Shown here: one piece after another, positions 24,877 to 33,347 of the stretch
Layout of the letters: every line of letters begins with the position of its first letter
How positions within the stretch are numbered: the first letter of the stretch is position 1
Assembly (NCBI GenBank): GCA_965221855.1
Contig: CBDCSV010000002.1
Location: forward strand, 1 to 64,000
Direction of reading: 5' to 3'
Source: JAJDXO01 sp965221855
GTDB taxonomy: Bacteria > Pseudomonadota > Alphaproteobacteria > Rhodospirillales > UBA2165
DNA length: 64,000 nucleotides
Position numbers and translations under genes: made by a program
Notes under the pieces: generated by a model
Database searches by the model: none
What the model saw: only the letters and a program-made list of their open reading frames with translations
Told to the model about the DNA's origin: nothing

Positions 24877-25896
24877 CTATTCAGCGGCCTGGCGGCTGTT
24901 CTCTTCGTGGAGACGCTTGAGGACGGTCCGGACGGCCATCAGCGCGCGGTCGGCCTGGATGGGGATCGGCTCGAGCCCGCCGCGCGAGGTGATCATCCGC
25001 TGCTGCGCCTCGATCATCTCCACGTCTTCCATGACCACCTGGGTGTTTTCGACGATCGCCTGTTCCGTGAGGCCGTCCTCGTCGAGCCGGAAGTCCCGCG
25101 CCCACCCCATCCAGAAGTGCGACGTGGTCTCGGTTTCCGGCGTGATCGGGTTGATCACCATGATGGTGATTTTCCTGGCGGGATCGCTGAACTTCGACTC
25201 GATTTCGAGAACCGAGGGCGGCCGCCAGATGTAGTCGGAACACCGGTCGATCAGGCCGGTGAACCCGCCCCAGCCGACGATGAACGGCCCCGGCTCCACG
25301 CCGTAGATGTAGCGCCGTCCCCTGACCATATTCCCCTCGACGGTGAATTCCATCTCCGGCGGCGCGTCCTTGGACGAGGCCGAACCGATGGATTCCTTGT
25401 GGGTGAAAGCCAGATGGCTCAGGTCGAGCAGGTTGTCGACGAATAGCTGGGCCGCCCCCTTGACGTGGAAATACTTCTGGAATCCCGACCACTCTCCGCT
25501 GTCGAAGTAGGGCAGGCTCGGGATTTCGGAGACCGGCCTGGGGACGCCCCGGCCGATCCACACCCACACCCAGCCGTCGCTTTCAGCGACCGAATAACTC
25601 TTGATCCGGGCCGCTTCCGGGACGGTGTCCTGGCCCGGCACCTCGATGCACTGGCCGGTATGGTCGAACAGCATGCCGTGGTACTGGCACCGGAGACGGC
25701 CGTCCTCGACGGTGCCGAGGGACAGCGGCGCATAGCGGTGGGCGCACCGGTCCTCCAGCGCCCGGAGTCCTCCCGCCGGGGAGCGGAAGAAGACGATTTC
25801 CTCGCCGCAAATCGTCCGGGCAAAGGGCGCCTCCGCCGTCACTTCGTTGGAAAGCGCGGCGGCGTACCACTGTTCCTGGAGAAACGTGTCCGTCAT
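24877..25896 (-). CDS. Rieske non-heme iron oxygenase, vanillate O-demethylase type
   Basis: 339 residues. Rieske ligands Cys51-x-His53 (CAHRYAPL) and Cys70-x2-His73 (CQYHGMLF). The mononuclear iron motif NLLDLSHLAFTH supplies Asp158, His161 and His166. The short length and the start FLQEQWYAAAL fit the VanA group, which demethylates or hydroxylates aromatics with a separate reductase; no reductase gene is visible here. It is the last gene of a minus-strand series with an SDR, a ThDP enzyme and a MetE-like protein. The pairing with a MetE-like protein hints at one-carbon or thiol chemistry. Confidence 0.9.
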   Translation of the reverse strand: MTDTFLQEQWYAAALSNEVTAEAPFARTICGEEIVFFRSPAGGLRALEDRCAHRYAPLSLGTVEDGRLRCQYHGMLFDHTGQCIEVPGQDTVPEAARIKSYSVAESDGWVWVWIGRGVPRPVSEIPSLPYFDSGEWSGFQKYFHVKGAAQLFVDNLLDLSHLAFTHKESIGSASSKDAPPEMEFTVEGNMVRGRRYIYGVEPGPFIVGWGGFTGLIDRCSDYIWRPPSVLEIESKFSDPARKITIMVINPITPETETTSHFWMGWARDFRLDEDGLTEQAIVENTQVVMEDVEMIEAQQRMITSRGGLEPIPIQADRALMAVRTVLKRLHEENSRQAAE

Positions 25897-25929
25897 GGGG
25901 CCCCGGTCCAGCGCCTGCCGTAAATCATA

Positions 25930-26688
25930 TCACACGAACGCGATGCCGCCATTCACCGGCAGGTTTTGGCCGGTGATGAACCCGGCCTCGTCCGAGGCCA
26001 GAAACAGCGCCGCCCCGACCAGGTCTTCCGGCACCTCGACGCGGGGGATGGCCTGACGCGGGACGACATTGTTCCGGCGGTTTTGCTGGGTAATCTCGTT
26101 GGTCGTATTGACCTCGGTTTCCGTCGAGCCGGGCAGGATGGCGTTGACGGTGATGCCGTCGTTTCCGAGTTCGCGGGCAAGCGCCCGGGTCAAACCCACC
26201 AGCGCCGCCTTGCTGGTGATGTAGTGCGCCATGCTGATCGGCGGCGGCAATAGGACGGTGTCGGACGACAGGTTGATGATGCGGCCCCACCCGGCCTCCC
26301 GCATGGCCGCCACGGTCGCCTTCACGCAGTTGAACGCGCCGGTGACGTTGACCTTGAGCAGCCGCTCCCACTCGTCGTCTTCGAGTTCGTCGACGGGGAC
26401 GCGCCGAATTCCCGTCAACAGCGCCGCGTTGTTGACCAGCACGTCGATGCGGCCGTACTCGTCGAGGACCTTCCCGGCCATCGCCCGCACCGAGGCGGGG
26501 TCGGCGACGTCGGTTTCGATCGCCAGGGCCTTGCCGCCGGCATCGGTGATTTCACGCTCGACGTTCCGCGCGTTGTCGCCATTGATCTCGGCGATGACCG
26601 CGACCGCGCCCTCATCGGCGAAGCCTTTCGCGAAAGCCCGCCCCAAGCCCTGGCCGCCGCCGGTCACGATCACGACACGTCCGTCCAT
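25930..26688 (-). CDS. short-chain dehydrogenase/reductase
   Basis: 252 residues. NAD(P)-binding TGGGQGLGRAFA, NNAALL motif after the fourth strand, and the catalytic Ser in INLSSDT, with Tyr and Lys in HYITSKAAL (Y-x3-K). The C-terminus FITGQNLPVNGGIAFV is typical of classical SDRs. It lies 10 bp after the ThDP enzyme gene and 33 bp before the Rieske gene, so all three are likely co-transcribed. Substrate not predicted. Confidence 0.92.
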   Translation of the reverse strand: MDGRVVIVTGGGQGLGRAFAKGFADEGAVAVIAEINGDNARNVEREITDAGGKALAIETDVADPASVRAMAGKVLDEYGRIDVLVNNAALLTGIRRVPVDELEDDEWERLLKVNVTGAFNCVKATVAAMREAGWGRIINLSSDTVLLPPPISMAHYITSKAALVGLTRALARELGNDGITVNAILPGSTETEVNTTNEITQQNRRNNVVPRQAIPRVEVPEDLVGAALFLASDEAGFITGQNLPVNGGIAFV

Positions 26689-26698
26689 GGGGAATCTC

Positions 26699-28405
26699 CT
26701 AGTTCGGCAGGATGGCGTTGATGATCATGGTGCGGCCTTCGGCGTTTTCGGCCCGGGCGTCCTCGAGGGCCCGCTTGAAGTCCTGGTAGCTCTCGGCCCG
26801 AACGCCCCGGGCGCCCAAAGGCGTCCCTAAATCCTCGAAGACCGGCGCCTCGATCTGGAAGCCGTAGGTCAAATCGGTCTCCTTCACCATGCCCTCCGAA
26901 TAGTAGAGTTGGTGCCCCTTCAGCATCGCCTGATAGCCGTTGTTGTTCATGACGACGATTGTGATGGGAAGGCCGTAATCGCGTGACGCGCCAAGGGCCT
27001 GGGTGATCGGATTGTAGAGAAAGCTGCCGTCGCCGACGAACGCCACCACCGGCCGCTCGGGCGCGCCGAGCTTCAGCCCGAGCGCCACCCCGAGTCCCTG
27101 TCCCAGGCCGCCGACGGTCTGCTTGAAGAGGGAGTTGGGCCGGGTCACGGAGAGGTGGTTTCGCATCGTCGGGAAATGGGTGATGGTTTCGTCGACGAAA
27201 ACCGTATCCGGCGGCATCACCTCTTCGACGGCCGCGCTGACGGAGATGGCGTTGAGGGCGCCGTCCTTGGCGGCGGCGTCCCGTTTGGCTTTCAGGTCCG
27301 ACATGAATTCATCGTGGACGGCGGACCATTTGCCGCGCCGCGCTTTCTTGGTTGCCTCGTCCGGCCCGCCGTCATGGAGCATCCTCGTCGCCGCGCTCAA
27401 TGTCGCCGCCAGGTCGCCTTCGAGGTAGGCGTCGGCATGCATGTCCTGATAGACCAGCCATTCCTTGTGAGGCTGCTCCCCGATGGCGACGATCTTGGCC
27501 GATGTCGGACAGTTGAACGGCGGATACCAGGGCGTCCGGGACCCCACCAGAAGGACGAGATCGGCTTCGGGCAGGTGCTCGTAGCTCTCGATGCCGAGCC
27601 ACAATTCGTTGTCGGTCGGGAAGTTGCCGTAGGTCGCCGTGCGCCCGCCGATGACCGGGATGGCGGCCGCTTCGGCGAAGTCCGTCAGCGCCTCGAACGC
27701 GCCGGGAATCCGGCCGGCGAACTCGGTAATGATCACCGGGTTTCGCGCCTTGTTGATGTCGGCGATCAGTCCTTCCAGTTCGGCGCTGACCGCCTGTGTC
27801 AGGGAGGGGGGCGGCACCTGGGAGAGTTCGCGGTCCGGGACCCAGTCCTCGATCATGTATTCGAGCGGGACGTCGAGAAACACCGGGCCCTTGGGGGCAC
27901 GCTGGGCCATTTCACCGGCGCGGACGATGCTCCGGTAAAGGGTCGGCGCGCTGGGCACCAGGCTGGACCATTTGACCGAGTTGGAGACCAGCCTGTCGAT
28001 GCCGCCGGGGCTGACGCCGCCGTACCACTGCGCCTCCACCGTGAGGTCGGGATCGGCGCCGAGGGAGACGGATTCGCCGGCCAGCACCAGCATGGGCACT
28101 TCGGACTGCATGGCGGCGTGCATCCCCATGACGCCCTGAAGCGGACCGACGCCCGCATGCAGCATGACGGCCTGGGGCTCGCCGGTCATGAGGGTGTAGC
28201 CGGTCGCGATGTTGACCGCCAAATTCTCATGCCAAACCTGCATGTAGGTTGGGCCGGGAATGTTCTCGTGGCGCTGCCGCGTGAGCGCTTCCCAGACCGG
28301 CGACCATTCCGAACCCGGTGACGTGATCACATGCCGGATGCCGAGATTGCGGATGGCCTCGACGACGGCCTCGCCGCCGTCCCGCTTGTTGGCGCGCGTT
28401 ACCAT
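26699..28405 (-). CDS. thiamine diphosphate-dependent enzyme (acetolactate synthase/decarboxylase-like)
   Basis: 568 residues from ATG 28405, which follows GGGAGG; the open frame continues upstream to 28711 but reads through non-coding composition. The N-terminal Pyr domain has HENLAVNIATGYTLMTGEP, where the Glu is the expected ThDP-activating residue. The C-terminal PP domain shows GDGSFLYNPITQALG and MNNNGYQ, the ThDP motif. Such enzymes decarboxylate or ligate 2-keto acids. Within this operon it probably acts on a keto-acid intermediate. Exact reaction unknown. Confidence 0.88.
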   Translation of the reverse strand: MVTRANKRDGGEAVVEAIRNLGIRHVITSPGSEWSPVWEALTRQRHENIPGPTYMQVWHENLAVNIATGYTLMTGEPQAVMLHAGVGPLQGVMGMHAAMQSEVPMLVLAGESVSLGADPDLTVEAQWYGGVSPGGIDRLVSNSVKWSSLVPSAPTLYRSIVRAGEMAQRAPKGPVFLDVPLEYMIEDWVPDRELSQVPPPSLTQAVSAELEGLIADINKARNPVIITEFAGRIPGAFEALTDFAEAAAIPVIGGRTATYGNFPTDNELWLGIESYEHLPEADLVLLVGSRTPWYPPFNCPTSAKIVAIGEQPHKEWLVYQDMHADAYLEGDLAATLSAATRMLHDGGPDEATKKARRGKWSAVHDEFMSDLKAKRDAAAKDGALNAISVSAAVEEVMPPDTVFVDETITHFPTMRNHLSVTRPNSLFKQTVGGLGQGLGVALGLKLGAPERPVVAFVGDGSFLYNPITQALGASRDYGLPITIVVMNNNGYQAMLKGHQLYYSEGMVKETDLTYGFQIEAPVFEDLGTPLGARGVRAESYQDFKRALEDARAENAEGRTMIINAILPN

Positions 28406-28556
28406 ATGATTGCGTCCTCCCAAACGTCGGTACATCCGCCCCGCCCAATGTTGATCTGTTGTGTTGGCGGATTGGGCAAAGTCCAGGGTACCCGCTGCCC
28501 AAGGAACGGAAAAGTGCGAGTTCCCGATTCGGCGGCGGTTGTTCCGCCGGGAGATT

Positions 28557-29738
28557 TCATTCGCCGCCCATTGGAACCATAGAGAGTTGCGGGTCCGCCG
28601 CGGGAACGTAGACCTCGTCCAGGCCCAACTCCTTTCGGACGATGTTCGCGCCGCGTACCAGGGAAACCATTTTGAAGAACGCGTGAGCCCGGCTGCCCCC
28701 TTGGCGTCCAAATCCGCAATCGCTGGACAAAATCAGCCGTTCCGGCTCGATGAATTCGAGCGCCTTCCTGATGAGCGCGGCAACTTCTTCGGGCCGCTCG
28801 ATTTGCAGTGTCCTGTGGCTGACGGCGCCGATGGCGATTTTCTTGTCCTTGGAGATCATCGAGCCATAGAGCTCGAAGTCTTGTCCATTGTTCGACGCGC
28901 CCTCCAAGGTCAGGACATCGACATCCAGCTGATCGAGATATGGCAGCGCCTGCTCATATGAAGCGTCGGCATCGAACATGCGCTGCGCGCCCGGCGATCC
29001 CCAGCAGGTATGGCACCACACTTCGGTTTTTTCCCGAAGGCCGGCAACCTCGATATTGAAGGCCTCCACATACGCGGAAGGGTCGATTTCCTGCCCCTCG
29101 ACCTGACTGGACTGATGGATGGAGGGCTCCTCGATTTGAACGATGGGCGCGCCGGCATCGGCCAAGGCGTGATACTCGCTGTTGAAAGCCTCCGAAAGAG
29201 CCATCATCAGTTCCACGCGGTCGTCGTAGAAACCGTTTTGGACCATATGGCTGAGTAACTGAGCCGAAACCGAACCGATCTTTACGGGCTTGTCGGTGAA
29301 GGGAGCTACGGCTTTCCATGCCCGGTCCAACTGAAGCCGGGTCTTCCCGATTGGACCGTCGACCGTGGGCGTGAGCCGGGATTCGATGACTTCCCAAATA
29401 AAGTCGCCGGGCTCCTTACCCGCCATCGCGGCATATGGCTGAACCGAAACATCGGGATTCGAAATGCCATCGACCCTCTCGTGGGCATAGCTGACCCAGC
29501 TCCCGCCCGCGACATCGTCATCCAGGCGGGCATCCCCGTCGACGAAAATATCAATTCCGGCTTTTGTCTGCGCCGCGACATGACACGCAAGACAATCGAA
29601 ATGCTGCTCCCGGTAAGCGGACTGTGAGAACCCTTTCGAGAGCGGCTGGCCTCTCAAATTCTCCGTATACCAGCTTGGCCGGGGCAGCGCCCCGGTCGTG
29701 GTGGTCTGCAATGCCTTGTCCTTGGTGACCGTAAACAT
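28557..29738 (-). CDS. MetE C-terminal-domain protein (cobalamin-independent methionine synthase-like)
   Basis: 393 residues, equal to the catalytic half of MetE. Zinc ligands are His243-x-Cys245 (WCHTCWGS), Glu279 (LTLEGAS) and Cys341 (SSDCGFGRQGG). QIEEPSIH is the usual strand-end motif. The N-terminal half of MetE, which binds folate in long enzymes, is missing, as in core-MetE and alkyl-thiol transferases. First gene of the minus-strand operon with the ThDP enzyme, SDR and Rieske oxygenase. A methyl-group or thiol-alkyl transfer role is likely. The donor and acceptor are not evident. Confidence 0.82.
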   Translation of the reverse strand: MFTVTKDKALQTTTTGALPRPSWYTENLRGQPLSKGFSQSAYREQHFDCLACHVAAQTKAGIDIFVDGDARLDDDVAGGSWVSYAHERVDGISNPDVSVQPYAAMAGKEPGDFIWEVIESRLTPTVDGPIGKTRLQLDRAWKAVAPFTDKPVKIGSVSAQLLSHMVQNGFYDDRVELMMALSEAFNSEYHALADAGAPIVQIEEPSIHQSSQVEGQEIDPSAYVEAFNIEVAGLREKTEVWCHTCWGSPGAQRMFDADASYEQALPYLDQLDVDVLTLEGASNNGQDFELYGSMISKDKKIAIGAVSHRTLQIERPEEVAALIRKALEFIEPERLILSSDCGFGRQGGSRAHAFFKMVSLVRGANIVRKELGLDEVYVPAADPQLSMVPMGGE

Positions 29739-29890
29739 GGTTGAACCTATTGCCGCCCAATCCTCGATATCCCGAATATCCAGCTTCTTGAATTATTTGA
29801 CAACTTCATAATCCATGTAATTTCCATCCGACCTGTGGAGCGAGATGATTCAATTGGAAAGCGTATCCGCGTCTTGGAAGTCGTTTGCGC

Positions 29891-29990
29891 AACTCCCCTC
29901 ACCCGGCGCTAACGCGCCACCCTCTCCCCCTCGAAGGGGGAGAGGGTGGCGGAGCCTTGGCCGTAGCTGGGTGAGGGGGTGCGCCCGGGC
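29891..29990. repeat. dispersed CT/GA-rich palindrome (ccctctccccctt family)
   Basis: Arms ccaccctctccccctcg and ggggagagggtgg, then gccgtagctgggtgaggggg. Relatives lie at 37371-37520, 40186-40283, 48575-48713 and 50726-52294 (split by IS1111). The remaining part of 29739-30033 holds nothing recognisable. Confidence 0.7.
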
Positions 29991-30033
29991 GGCAACGGAG
30001 TAGGCCGCCGCCCGGGATGTACGTCTGTCCGGT

Positions 30034-31116
30034 CTATTTCTTGCCGGGCGCGACGGTTTTCTTGAGGAACGCCAGGGCCGCGGGCGAGATGTTCTTATGG
30101 GTATCGAGGACCACCGCCGCCGCTTCCCCGGTGCGGAAGATCGGGATGTCGCGGAACTGCTTTGTCCACTCCGACTTGAACCCCGGATCATTGGGCACCG
30201 CGGCATGGGCCGCACGGAGCGCATCCATGGCCGCCTTCGGCGTGCCCTCCGGCGCGACCATGAAATAGGGCCAGGTCTCGTAGCTGGCGAGCCACTTATA
30301 GGCCTCCCAGGCCGCACCCGACGGCGCGCCGCCCTTGATGTCCTTGTAGGCATCGACGAAGTGCTTGATGTTCGCCGGATACCGGCCGGGCAGGCGGATC
30401 GGCTCGCCGGTTTTGGGATCGAACGGCGAATGGTAGTAGAGCGGCAGCGCCGTCCCGTCCTTCAGAATGGTGTCCCGGTAGAACGCGTGATACCCCGGAT
30501 GGCCGGTGGTCAAGGCTTGGATCTCCTTGGAGCGGATCGCCGCGTTCATCTTCGGCTGTCCCCGGAATCCCGTGACGTGACGGTAGGTCACGCCGAGGGC
30601 GTCAAAGGACAACAGGTGAAGCATGTCCAACAGACGGCCCGGCCCGATGCCGCCGGTGACCACGTTGCTCGCCTTGGTCAAATCGCTGATGGCCTTGATG
30701 CCCGGCTTGGTGTCCGTCCGGATGATGCTGACGAAGGAACTGTTGCCGGTGCCGATGACCTCGAACTTGCCCGGGTCGTAGCGGACGCCGGGGGCGCCCG
30801 AGATGACGCTCGCGAACTGCAGCGGGCCCCACATGATGGTAAAGCCGTCCGGCTTCGCCTTCTCGGCCAGGAAATTATGGCCCTTGGTGCCGCCCGGAAT
30901 GTTCCGGAGCACCATGTTCGGCTTTCCGGCGATGTGGTTCTTCATGTAATTGGTGAATGTCCGCGCCGACCGGGTGAGACCGCCGCCGGCCCCGGCCGGG
31001 ACGACGACGTCGATCGTCTTCCCGCTGTAGAACTGGGCCTGCGCGGGCAGCGCCCACACCGCGGCGGCTGCCGCGGCCAAAATAGTGCTTCTGATCAATA
31101 CCTTGCCGGAAATCAT
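30034..31116 (-). CDS. TctC/Bug-family periplasmic substrate-binding protein
   Basis: 360 residues with signal peptide ending near AQA-QFYSGK. FYSGKTIDVVVPAGAGGGLT and LRNIPGGTKGHNFLAEKAKP are the family motifs. GGGAGG precedes the ATG at 31116. It is the last gene after GST, the AhpD-like selenoprotein and the sulfatase on the same strand, 168 bp from the GST stop. No TctA/TctB pair is nearby, so it must share a distant membrane unit or act as a sensor. Confidence 0.87.
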   Translation of the reverse strand: MISGKVLIRSTILAAAAAAVWALPAQAQFYSGKTIDVVVPAGAGGGLTRSARTFTNYMKNHIAGKPNMVLRNIPGGTKGHNFLAEKAKPDGFTIMWGPLQFASVISGAPGVRYDPGKFEVIGTGNSSFVSIIRTDTKPGIKAISDLTKASNVVTGGIGPGRLLDMLHLLSFDALGVTYRHVTGFRGQPKMNAAIRSKEIQALTTGHPGYHAFYRDTILKDGTALPLYYHSPFDPKTGEPIRLPGRYPANIKHFVDAYKDIKGGAPSGAAWEAYKWLASYETWPYFMVAPEGTPKAAMDALRAAHAAVPNDPGFKSEWTKQFRDIPIFRTGEAAAVVLDTHKNISPAALAFLKKTVAPGKK

Positions 31117-31284
31117 TGGATTCCTCCCTTGGTAGACGGTTTGTAACCCGTTGGCCGTTCTGAATTGTTGCTTCGCCCTGCCTGTGAGGCAGCGGCTCTT
31201 TCGCGGCCTAATTCAATGGTACGTGATTACGGCCGGCAATTCACCGGGATTTTGCCGGCCGGCGGGCGCCCGCCGATTCGGACG

Positions 31285-32097
31285 TCACGCGGTCTTGGCG
31301 TCGCCCGGGATGGTCGGATCGCTGCCCGCCGCGTAGGTCGCCTTTTTGCGCCACTCGATGACCGCCGTCTGGAACTGCGGGCGCCGCAGGATGCGCTCGT
31401 ACCAGTCCCGGACATTCGGATAGGGACCGAAGTCGAAGCTGCCGGCCAGGAGAGTCGTGTAGGTGGGCGACCAGGAGATGTCCGCCAGCGTGTAGGCGTC
31501 GCCGACCATCCAGCCGCCGTCCCCAATCGCCTCCTCGATCTCGGCGAAGGTCTCGTTGAGCAGGCCGATGGCCGTATTCGCGTCCTCTTCGGTAAAGCTC
31601 CTGCCGTGGCTGTGTTTGGCATGGAACGCCGCGAGATCGGGATCGGTTTGCAGCTTGTCGTACAGCGCCTGTTCCTCGTCGGTCTTCGGCAGCAGCGCGG
31701 CGTTTATCTTGTAATATTGATAGGTCTTGATCGCCGGCAGGTGCAGGTCGCCGGACAGCTTGAGCCAGCGGTCGATCTCGGCTTGGCGGCCGGCGGGGAC
31801 GTCCCGGAATCCGGGATCGGGAAACTTGTCCTCCAGATAGAGCATGATGTCGTTGGATTCGGTGACGACCGTGCCGTCATCCACCAGGGCCGGGACCACG
31901 CCTTTCGGGTTGATCCCGAAATATTCCTCCGAGATGTTTTCCTTCTTGCCCAGATCGATGTGATGGCTGGTCCACGGCAGTTCCTTTTCCTCCATCAGCA
32001 GCCGCACCCGGGCCGAGCAGTTCGAGCGGTTGGTGTGATAGAGGTGAAGACCCTTGAACCCGAGAACCGATGTGTTGGTTGGCGTGATGAAGACCAT
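31285..32097 (-). CDS. glutathione S-transferase family protein
   Basis: 270 residues. Thioredoxin-like domain with LYHTNRSNCSARVRLLMEE (Ser/Cys motif of beta/omega-like GSTs), NPKGVVPALVDDG with cis-Pro, and TESNDIMLYLED. The helical C-terminal domain has MVGDAYTLADISWSP, the N-capping box. An insertion near residues 110-160 makes it longer than usual. Its start lies 12 bp after the stop of the selenoprotein gene, so the two are co-transcribed. It may conjugate or reduce an electrophilic intermediate. Confidence 0.85.
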   Translation of the reverse strand: MVFITPTNTSVLGFKGLHLYHTNRSNCSARVRLLMEEKELPWTSHHIDLGKKENISEEYFGINPKGVVPALVDDGTVVTESNDIMLYLEDKFPDPGFRDVPAGRQAEIDRWLKLSGDLHLPAIKTYQYYKINAALLPKTDEEQALYDKLQTDPDLAAFHAKHSHGRSFTEEDANTAIGLLNETFAEIEEAIGDGGWMVGDAYTLADISWSPTYTTLLAGSFDFGPYPNVRDWYERILRRPQFQTAVIEWRKKATYAAGSDPTIPGDAKTA

Positions 32098-32109
32098 TTT
32101 GCTTCCCCC

Positions 32110-33216
32110 TTACATCTCGTCCGGATAGTGGGTGCGGCTGTAGACCGACGTCCGGAAGTCGTTGATCCCGAGTTCGGCCCGGATGTCCTTGGAATTCCTC
32201 AACATGGGCAGCTCGGACGGAATGCCGGTGCCGTTCGCCAACCGGTCATTCTTGGTGAAAGTCGCGGCGATGGCGGACGCGGCCGAAACCGCCTTCGGGC
32301 CCAGTGACTCGGCGACGTCGGCGCGGGCCTGATCCAGCGCCGGCCGGTCCGGTCCGATCGCCGCATCGGCGAAGGCCAGAAGCTCCCTGCCGCCTGGAAC
32401 CCCGCTGTCCTGTGAGGGGTCGATCAGGGCATGCAGGTTGATGTCGAGACCGGTTTCGCGTCCACTCTCACGGAGGAACCAGGCATGGCCGGCGGTTCAG
32501 TAAAAGCACTCGTTGACGGCGGAAACCCGGCCCGCGATAAGCTCCACCTGGGACCGGCTGAACCCTTCGTGGTGCTGGTAATCCTTGATCATGATATTCT
32601 TCATCGGCAGGTACTGCGCCTCTTCCAGTTCCACCGCCTGACGGAACTCGTCCGGCACCAGGCTGACCGAGCGCAGGATATAGGGCCGGTAGCCCTCGCC
32701 GAAGATGGCCTTGGCCTCCTCGCCGCCTTCCGGGAGGTTGGGGACCGTCGGCACCCAGGCCAGCTCCTTCCTGGCGACGCCGGGCCGCGCGCCCGTGGCC
32801 TTGCCCTCCCGCGCGGCGGGCAGGGGGCGCAGCGGCACGCCGATGCCGCGGGCGAAGACATCCATGCAGGTCAGCCGCGAAACGATGCCGACGATTTCAA
32901 CATACTCCTCGTCGCTCAGGCCGCCTGACCTCGCGCTCTCGTAGGCCTGTTGGTCGAAATCCTGCGGCGAGACCGCGAGATGCCGGATCATCTCGCGGGC
33001 GGCCTTGGGCAACTCGACATCGCTCTCCGGTCCGGCGCCGTCATGTTTTTCCTGAACGCCCGCCTCGTAGCAGGCCTCGCGAACTTCGCGCGCGACCGCC
33101 AGGCGCAGCGCGGCGCCTCCCCAGGTGCCGGGATCGGCGAGGTGATCCAACTGCGCCGCGTGGACCTCGTCGATCTCGGCCCGGACCGGATATTCGGAAT
33201 CTGCGTAGAGTGTCAT
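32110..33216 (-). CDS. AhpD-like (carboxymuconolactone decarboxylase fold) selenoprotein with CxxU (TGA 32499-32497 read as Sec)
   Basis: 368 residues if the in-frame TGA at codon 240 is read as selenocysteine. The surrounding sequence is AVNECFY-U-TAGHAWFLRE, which is the AhpD active site CxxC-x3-H with the second Cys replaced by Sec (Cys237, U240, His244). The same frame continues for 128 codons to TAA 32110-32112, giving LDINLHALIDPSQDSGVPGG and ending THYPDEM, with coding composition to the end and a 12-bp gap to the GST gene. An ordinary call would stop at 32497 and leave a 400-bp hole. The family reduces peroxides or disulfides. GGGGAG precedes the ATG. A SECIS candidate, CTC-CGT-GAG, places its loop 25 bases after the TGA, but pairing is weak. 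Confidence 0.85.
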
Positions 33217-33347
33217 TTTCGAAGTTCTCCCCTAAAGCCGCCCGCCTTGAGGCCGGATCCGGCACTCAGCATGGGGCCCCGTGTCCGGCACGCCATCCAA
33301 AATTTTCGAATGTCCACCCTGTGGAAGGCAAGTCATGCCGGGGCCCT

